A stretch of DNA of 10,757 bases, taken from contig DAHVAB010000054.1 of the NCBI GenBank assembly GCA_027314825.1, positions 1 through 10,757 of the forward strand. The letters run 5' to 3'. Numbering within the stretch: position 1 is the first letter of the stretch; each line of letters opens with the position of its first letter. The translations under genes and the position numbers were made by a program. Of the stretch, positions 6,289 through 10,757 are shown in pieces. The stretch comes from Solirubrobacterales bacterium. Lineage in GTDB: Bacteria; Actinomycetota; Thermoleophilia; Solirubrobacterales; Solirubrobacteraceae. The notes beneath the pieces were generated by a model. It was not told the DNA's origin and searched no databases. It worked only from the letters and a program-made list of their open reading frames with translations.

Positions 6289-7113
6289 TCAGCGCTCCTG
6301 CACGACCAACGTCTGGAACGCCCTGCCCACCGGCCCGTCGAGATCGTGCAGCACGCTCTCGGCCAGCCCGGCGCCACCGTCGTGCAGGATCGTGCGCGCG
6401 TCCAGTCCGATCCACTCGCCCCGCGGCGGGCGCCAGAGGTGGATCGTCAGGTCGGCGTTGATGTAGATGTGGGTCTCGAACGCCAGCTCCGCGCTCACCC
6501 CGTTGCCGAAGTCCGCGACCGCGGCCAGGCGCGTGAGCGCTCCCGCCGGCTCCCCGCCCTCCAGTAGCGGCATCCGCAGGCGCATCCACACCCTGCCCGC
6601 CCCGAGCGCCCACGGATCGCTCAGCCAGCGCATCTCCATCGCGCTCGCAGCGAAGCTCTCCCGTGTCGGGTCATCGAGCGCGAAGCGCACCGCCCGGCCC
6701 GCCTGCGGCCCCTCCATCGCACCTGCATGGCCACCAGCCGCCCCCGACCGGAGCTCCGTCTCGACCCCCGGCTGCGCCATGAGCAGCCTCGGCACCGGCG
6801 CCACCCGCAGCGCGCTGGCGCGGCAGACGATCGTCTCTCCATGCCACAGCTCGGCGGCGAGCTCCTGCACCCGCCGGCCGGGACGCACGATGCTCGTCTT
6901 CAGGCTCAGCGGCTCCCGGGGAATCGGCCGCAGAAACTGAAACGACAGTCGCCCGATCTGCAGCTCCGCGCCCGGCTGCATCCGCTCGAAGACCTGCGTG
7001 ATCAGCGCCGCCGGCGCGCCGCCGTGCAGCGCCCGCGGATCCCAGGGGCCGCTGGCATGCGCCGTCGGCATGAGCAGGCCCTCGGCGACCGTGAAGATGC
7101 TGCCGCGCGCCAC
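6289..7113 (-). CDS. TesB-like acyl-CoA thioesterase (double hotdog)
   Basis: A 274-residue protein of the thioesterase-like/TesB superfamily, expected to hydrolyse acyl-CoA thioesters. The first hotdog carries the family phrase AHASGPWDPRALHGGAPAAL at about 19-38. Next come SFQFLRPIPREPL at about 57-69 and IVRPGRRVQELAAELW at about 75-90. The second hotdog includes AVADFGNG, FETHIYINADLTIHLWRPP, and GEWIGLDARTILHDGGAGLAES with the C-terminal DLDGPVGRAFQTL. The frame extends further upstream but would overlap the hydrolase gene. GTG 7113, seven bases after that gene's stop with GAGG five bases upstream, gives the expected length. ATG 7071 would cut into the first beta strand. The gene is coupled to the MBL-fold gene. 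Downstream its own 3' end appears duplicated twice. Chain-length preference cannot be read from the sequence. Confidence 0.85.
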   Translation of the reverse strand: MARGSIFTVAEGLLMPTAHASGPWDPRALHGGAPAALITQVFERMQPGAELQIGRLSFQFLRPIPREPLSLKTSIVRPGRRVQELAAELWHGETIVCRASALRVAPVPRLLMAQPGVETELRSGAAGGHAGAMEGPQAGRAVRFALDDPTRESFAASAMEMRWLSDPWALGAGRVWMRLRMPLLEGGEPAGALTRLAAVADFGNGVSAELAFETHIYINADLTIHLWRPPRGEWIGLDARTILHDGGAGLAESVLHDLDGPVGRAFQTLVVQER

Positions 7114-7118
7114 CGACG

Positions 7119-7122
7119 CCTC
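7119..7122 (-). promoter_or_regulatory. Shine-Dalgarno GAGG overlapping the MBL-fold stop
   Basis: GAGG overlaps the TGA stop of the MBL-fold gene (TGAGG) and lies five bases before GTG 7113. It supports that start for the thioesterase and translational coupling of the two genes. Confidence 0.55.
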
Positions 7123-7789
7123 AGGCCGCAAGCCCGGCGACGAACTCGGCCAGCCGGTCCGGGTCGCGCAGCGGCGCGCCATGACCGAAGCACGTGAGCG
7201 CCGGACGCAGCGCCGCCAGCCGCCGCGCGCTCGCACGGTTGCGGGCCGGGTCGGGCGTGAAGATCGCCGGGGGCTCGTGCAGGCCGGGAATCCCGGTCAT
7301 CACGTTCATGTTGTTCAGCACATCCCCGAGAATCAGCACCCTGTCCGCCTCACGCCACAGCGCGACGTGTCCCGGCGAGTGCCCCGGCGTGTGCAGCACA
7401 GTGAAGCCGGCGACCTCCTCGCCCTCCTGCAGCGCCCGGGCGACAGGGTGGGGCGGGCCGGTCCAGAAGCGTCCCTGCAGGGCGTTCAGCCACCCCGGCG
7501 CCTTCGGATTGGCCACCCCGCCCGGCCGCTCCATCGCAGGAATGTCATCCCGGCCGCACCACAGCGGTATCGACAGTCGCTCGCAGATCGCGTGAGAGGA
7601 GCCCTGATGGTCGGGGTGGGCATGGGTGAGCGCATGCGCCCGCAGCGTCCTGCCGGCGATCTGGCGCACGATCCGCCGCTCCGCCTGGCGGGTGCCGGCA
7701 TCCACCAGAACGTCGCCGACCAGATACACGTTGATCGCGTTCGGGGGAAACCCGCTCAGCATGAACACGCCGTCGGCGAGCTGCCTCAT
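7121..7789 (-). CDS. Metallo-beta-lactamase-fold hydrolase
   Basis: A 222-residue zinc hydrolase of the MBL superfamily, close in pattern to the glyoxalase II/lactonase-like branch. The complete metal set is visible: H56-A-H58-P-D60-H61, then H137 in HTPGHSPGH, D156 in LGDVLN and H203 in FGHGAP. It is likely to hydrolyse a thioester or ester; the exact substrate is not readable. ATG 7789 (MRQLADGVFML) is chosen because the family begins with this strand and GGAG lies eight bases upstream (7798-7801). The frame is open to a GTG at 7828, but the extra residues are arginine- and glycine-rich. It overlaps nothing and precedes the thioesterase by seven bases, so the two probably act on related acyl substrates. 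No signal peptide is present. Confidence 0.9.
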   Translation of the reverse strand: MRQLADGVFMLSGFPPNAINVYLVGDVLVDAGTRQAERRIVRQIAGRTLRAHALTHAHPDHQGSSHAICERLSIPLWCGRDDIPAMERPGGVANPKAPGWLNALQGRFWTGPPHPVARALQEGEEVAGFTVLHTPGHSPGHVALWREADRVLILGDVLNNMNVMTGIPGLHEPPAIFTPDPARNRASARRLAALRPALTCFGHGAPLRDPDRLAEFVAGLAA

Positions 7790-7925
7790 CGCACCCGCTC
7801 CGCCGGCCCGCCGCCGCGCCGTCCGCACCCGGGATCGACCGTGGAGCGCGCGCCGGCCTCAGAGACGCGGCGCGGCGTGGCCCGTGCCAGCCGCGACCCC
7901 GCGCGGCCGGCCCGGTGGGGCGGCC
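7790..7925. other. Intergenic gap between reductase and MBL-fold genes, no tandem repeat
   Basis: These 136 bases separate the fused reductase stop from the MBL-fold start. The only feature supported is the GGAG ribosome binding site at 7798-7801. Unlike the other gaps of similar size it shows no clear tandem repeat, no T-rich terminator and no convincing promoter hexamers. Confidence 0.5.
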
Positions 7926-9929
7926 TCACCAATGCACTCCCCGCATCAGGTTCGCCATCGCCAGCTGCTCCAGGGAGGTGTGCTCCTGGGCCTCCTCGCG
8001 GCGCCCCTTCGCCGCGGCCGAGTCGGGGAAGATCCGGTAGGCGAGGTGCAGGATCCGGTCGACCGCCTTCGGGGAGAGCGCATATGCCACTTCGCCGAGC
8101 GTGCCGAGCGGCGTGCCGATGTGCTTGCGGCGCGTGCGCAGCGCCTCGCAGATCATCCCCGCCGCCTCCTCGGGAGTGATTGTCGGAAACGCGCTGTACA
8201 TCCTCGTCGGCTCGATCATCGGCGTGCGCACGAGCGGCATGTGAATCGTGGTGAACATCACCCCGTCGCCGATCACCTCGGAGGCGACCACCCTTGTGAA
8301 CGCGTCGAGCGCCGCCTTGGAGGCGATGTACGCGGAGAAGCGGGGCGGGCTGGTCTGCACGCCGATCGAGGAGATATTGACGATATGCCCGCGCCCGCGC
8401 TCACGCATGTGCGGCAGAAGGCCCAGGATCAGCCTGATCGCGCCGAAGTAGTTGAGCTGCATCGTGCGCTCGTAATCGTGAAACCGGTCGTAGCTCAGCG
8501 CGACCGAGCGCCTGATCGAGCGGCCCGCATTGTTGATCAGGGCATCCACGCCGCGATGATCCTCCAGCACCCTTCCCAACAGGCGGTCGACGTCCTCCAT
8601 GTCGGAGATGTCGGCCGCATAGACGTAGGCCGTCCCGCCGGTCGCGACGATCTCCGCTCGCACCTCCTCCAGCTTCTCGACGCTCCTTGCCACAAGCAGC
8701 GGCACCGCGCCGGCGCCCGCCAGCTGCAGCGCGGTAGCCCTCCCGATCCCGGATGAGGCGCCGGTGATCAGGATGTGCCGGCCGGCGACCGCATCGCGCA
8801 GGGTGCGGGAGCGGTCCAGGTCGGGGTCCATCTCCCGCTCCCAGTAATCCCACAGGCGGGTGACGTATCCGGCGAACGCCGGCGGGCGCTCGAATGCGGA
8901 GCCGGCCAGCGCCCGCTGCGCCCTGCTCGTGTCGAACTCGGGCGCCAGATCGATGTGGCCGAGCACCTGCTCGGGGATGCCCATCTCCCTGAGCACCAGG
9001 TTGCGCGTCTGCTTGATCCCGGGCAGGCGGGAGAACAGCGCGAGCGGCTCTCTCGGCACCGCTCGGAGAAGCCGGCGGTCGAGGCTGACCGCGAACCGGG
9101 GCGCGTGGGCGGCCTGCGCCAGCAGGTTGAACATCTCATCCACCCGCATCGAGCGCGTGTCGGTCAGATGGAAAGCCTTCTCGTCGAGCCCGGGCCTGTG
9201 GGCGATCTGGTCGATCGCGCCGGCCACCCAGTCGACCGGCACGACATTGGTCCTCCCCACGTCGAGCCCGACCAGCGGCAGCCACTCCGGCATCGTCTGG
9301 CGCATCCGCTGGATCGTCTTGAAGAAGTAGTAGGGGCCGTCGATCTTGTCCATCTCGCCGGTCCTCGAATCGCCGACGACGACCGCGGGCCGATAGACGC
9401 GCCAGTGCACGTGACCCTGCTCGCGCACGATCCGCTCCGACTCGAACTTCGTGCGGTGATACGGAGATGGCAGCCGCTGGCCCTCATCGAAGGAGTCCTC
9501 GCTGAACACCCCCCGCCTGTTGCCGGCCACGGCGATCGAGGAGACGTGATGGAAGCAGCCGGCCTCCAGCGCCCGGGCCAGCTCCAGCGCATGGGTCGTG
9601 CCGCCGACATTCACCGCGACATTGCGCTGCTCCGTGGCGGTCATGTCATAGACGGCCGCCAGGTGAAAGAAGTGTGCGATCTTGCCGCGCAGCCGCGCGA
9701 CCGCCTCCACGTCCACGCCCAACAGCGGCTTGCGCAGATCGCCGATCAGCGGGTGCAGACGGCCGGCCACCTGCTCGCCGCCCCCGCGCTCCCAATCCTC
9801 GATCAGCCTCTCCAGCCTGCCGAGCGAGCGCTCCCTGACCAGGAGGTGTATCTGGCCCTCGCGCAGCAGCAGCCGCTCCACGAGGCGACGGCCGATGAAG
9901 CCGGTCCCGCCCGTGACCAGGTAGTCCAT
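7926..9929 (-). CDS. Fused two-domain reductase, fatty acyl-CoA reductase-like
   Basis: 667 residues with two complete Rossmann reductase domains. The first (about 1-365) is an extended SDR of the NAD_binding_4/male-sterility type, with nucleotide motif TGGTGFIG at 6-13 and catalytic Y157-x3-K161. The second (about 380-610) is a classical SDR with TGASSGIG at 389-396, NNAG at 466-469, serines 520-521 in NISSIG and Y534-x3-K538. Both active sites look intact. The order and length match bifunctional fatty acyl-CoA reductases such as Marinobacter Maqu_2507 and mycobacterial Rv3391 (AcrA1), recalled from memory. These reduce fatty acyl-CoA to aldehyde and then alcohol, for example for wax esters. 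No membrane segment is evident. Start ATG 9929 begins exactly at the first beta strand (MDYLVTGGTG); no Shine-Dalgarno is visible. Function as an acyl-CoA reductase is inferred from architecture; another SDR pair acting on a different substrate is possible. Confidence 0.88.
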   Translation of the reverse strand: MDYLVTGGTGFIGRRLVERLLLREGQIHLLVRERSLGRLERLIEDWERGGGEQVAGRLHPLIGDLRKPLLGVDVEAVARLRGKIAHFFHLAAVYDMTATEQRNVAVNVGGTTHALELARALEAGCFHHVSSIAVAGNRRGVFSEDSFDEGQRLPSPYHRTKFESERIVREQGHVHWRVYRPAVVVGDSRTGEMDKIDGPYYFFKTIQRMRQTMPEWLPLVGLDVGRTNVVPVDWVAGAIDQIAHRPGLDEKAFHLTDTRSMRVDEMFNLLAQAAHAPRFAVSLDRRLLRAVPREPLALFSRLPGIKQTRNLVLREMGIPEQVLGHIDLAPEFDTSRAQRALAGSAFERPPAFAGYVTRLWDYWEREMDPDLDRSRTLRDAVAGRHILITGASSGIGRATALQLAGAGAVPLLVARSVEKLEEVRAEIVATGGTAYVYAADISDMEDVDRLLGRVLEDHRGVDALINNAGRSIRRSVALSYDRFHDYERTMQLNYFGAIRLILGLLPHMRERGRGHIVNISSIGVQTSPPRFSAYIASKAALDAFTRVVASEVIGDGVMFTTIHMPLVRTPMIEPTRMYSAFPTITPEEAAGMICEALRTRRKHIGTPLGTLGEVAYALSPKAVDRILHLAYRIFPDSAAAKGRREEAQEHTSLEQLAMANLMRGVHW

Positions 9930-9935
9930 GGGGCG

Positions 9936-9941
9936 AGGATA
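9936..9941 (-). promoter_or_regulatory. Possible -10 element for a leaderless reductase mRNA
   Basis: TATCCT ends six bases before ATG 9929, with no Shine-Dalgarno sequence between. This is the spacing expected if transcription begins at the start codon. The -35 position falls in the repeat array and shows no clear hexamer. The gene could instead be read through from the enoyl-CoA hydratase. Confidence 0.35.
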
Positions 9942-9951
9942 GTCCGCTTAG

Positions 9952-10052
9952 CGTGCCGCCGCACTCTGGCGCCCGTGCCGCCGCACCCCGGCGGCCATGC
10001 CAGCGCACTCTGGCGCCCGTCCCGCCGCACCCCGGCGCCCGTGCCGGCGCAC
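9952..10052. repeat. 22-bp tandem array (4.6 units) after the enoyl-CoA hydratase stop
   Basis: On the minus strand, directly after the TGA at 10055-10053, units run 10052-10031, 10030-10009, 10008-9987 and 9986-9965, with a 13-base partial unit at 9964-9952. Each starts GTGCG and ends GCCGGG or GCCAGA, in alternation (GGG, AGA, GGG, AGA), giving a 44-bp superperiod. Most units can form GTGC/GCAC stems and contain GGCGCC-like palindromes. The last coding bases of the hydratase gene (CGCCGGCGCGGGCGC) match unit 1 (CGCCGGCACGGGCGC) at 14 of 15 positions. Confidence 0.9.
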
Positions 10053-10757
10053 TCACGCGCCCGCGCCGGCGCCTCCCCGTCCCTGCCCGCCGGCGAAGGC
10101 GGCGGCTCCGCGGCGCGCCTCATCCAGCAGCGCCGGCCCGGCCTGCGCCTCCAGGGCCAGGCCGTCGGCCAGCGACAGGCCCAGGCCGTCGATCGCGGCG
10201 CGACGGTCGGCCAGCATCGTGGCCTGCGGGAAGCCGGCGAGGCCGTCGGCCAGCTGCAGCGCCCGGCGCAGATGCTCGCCCGCCGGCACGACCTCGTTGA
10301 CCAGCCCGATCGCGAGCGCCTGCTCGGCGTCGAGGATCCGGCCGGTGAGGATCATCTCCAGCGCCCGTCCCATCCCGATCAGGCGTGGCAGCCGCTGGGT
10401 GCCGCCGTCGATCAGCGGCACTCCGAAGCGTCTCTCGGTGAACCCGAGCCGTGCCGTCCCGGTGGCGATCCGCAGATCGCACCACAGCGCCAGCTCCAGC
10501 CCGCCGGCCAGGCACCAGCCGGAGATCGCGGCGATCGTCGGCTTGGAGGCCGCAAGCCGCGTGAATCCGAGCGGCCCCTCCGGCGCCTGCAGCCTCTCGG
10601 CGAACGTGTCGATCGCCTTCAGGTCGGCGCCGGCGCAGAAGGCCCTGCCGGCACCGGTCACGACGAGCGTCCACACGTCGTCGTCCCCCTCGGCCCGACC
10701 GTAGGCGTCGTCGAGCTCGCGCATCATCTGGAGGTTGATGGCGTTCAGCCGGTCCGG
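10053..10757 (-). CDS. Enoyl-CoA hydratase/isomerase (crotonase family), 5' truncated
   Basis: Crotonase-fold enzyme, expected to hydrate trans-2-enoyl-CoA in beta-oxidation or a related acyl pathway. The frame is open to the right edge and encodes PDRLNAINLQMMREL, the conserved start region of the family, so the true start lies just outside; ATG 10727 is internal. 234 residues are visible. The first oxyanion segment is GAGRAFCAGADLKAID at 35-50. The second, CLAGGLELALWCD at 82-94, includes Glu88, and Glu108 follows 20 residues later in FTERRFG. These two glutamates correspond to E144 and E164 of rat mitochondrial enoyl-CoA hydratase, so hydratase activity is plausible. DGGTQRLPRLIGMGRALEMILTG follows at about 126-148. 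The C-terminus ends in a low-complexity GRGGAGAGA tail that appears derived from the adjoining repeat array. The fused reductase lies 123 bp downstream. Confidence 0.9.
   Translation of the reverse strand, partial: PDRLNAINLQMMRELDDAYGRAEGDDDVWTLVVTGAGRAFCAGADLKAIDTFAERLQAPEGPLGFTRLAASKPTIAAISGWCLAGGLELALWCDLRIATGTARLGFTERRFGVPLIDGGTQRLPRLIGMGRALEMILTGRILDAEQALAIGLVNEVVPAGEHLRRALQLADGLAGFPQATMLADRRAAIDGLGLSLADGLALEAQAGPALLDEARRGAAAFAGGQGRGGAGAGA

Noticed and set aside
9952..10052. CRISPR array
   Set aside because: Units abut with no variable spacers, the 22-bp period is too short, and no cas genes are present. The same applies to the other arrays.
1..10757. Mobile element, toxin-antitoxin or defence island
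   Set aside because: No transposase, integrase, terminal inverted repeats, tRNA, nuclease or toxin family was recognised. Composition looks uniform across the window.

Overview
The window comes from a very GC-rich bacterial chromosome. G or C dominates third codon positions, GTG starts are used, and the gene families are mostly ones common in Actinobacteria. Frequent AGG arginine codons and the gene mix would fit the Thermoleophilia/Solirubrobacterales side of that phylum, but this placement is tentative. No rRNA, tRNA, transposase, integrase, phage gene or CRISPR array was seen.

Layout: a 5'-truncated error-prone DNA polymerase, dnaE2, runs rightward from the left edge (3-2321). Everything else is on the minus strand. 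In transcription order (right to left) these are: an enoyl-CoA hydratase cut by the right edge (10757-10053); a 667-residue fused two-domain reductase resembling fatty acyl-CoA reductases (9929-7926); a metallo-beta-lactamase-fold hydrolase (7789-7121) tightly followed by a TesB-like acyl-CoA thioesterase (7113-6289); a YceI-family protein with its own promoter (5990-5433); and an eRF1-like VLRF1/Vms1-type protein (5013-3904) coupled to a phosphoribosyltransferase-alpha/beta-hydrolase fusion (3892-2405), which converges on dnaE2.

Function: the right half reads as an acyl-CoA module (hydration, reduction, thioester hydrolysis). The VLRF1-like and PRTase-hydrolase pair resembles stress or dormancy genes: from memory, mycobacterial relatives of both are in the DosR regulon. 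YceI sits behind a promoter whose -35 and -10 regions are overlapped by two near-identical TTGC-N4-GCAA palindromes, which suggests a dimeric, possibly MarR-type, regulator encoded elsewhere.

The least expected signal is between the genes. Four of the five larger gaps downstream of a stop codon carry a short GC-rich tandem array, each of a different sequence and period (15, about 22, 101 and 22 bp). All start at or near the stop codon, and three resemble the preceding gene's own 3' end. After the thioesterase the repeat unit looks like a decayed in-frame copy of the gene's C-terminal codons. After the enoyl-CoA hydratase the array appears to have run into the coding tail. This suggests recurrent duplication of gene 3' ends, or retention of such arrays as 3'-UTR elements. 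No complete, clearly new defence or metabolic system is visible.
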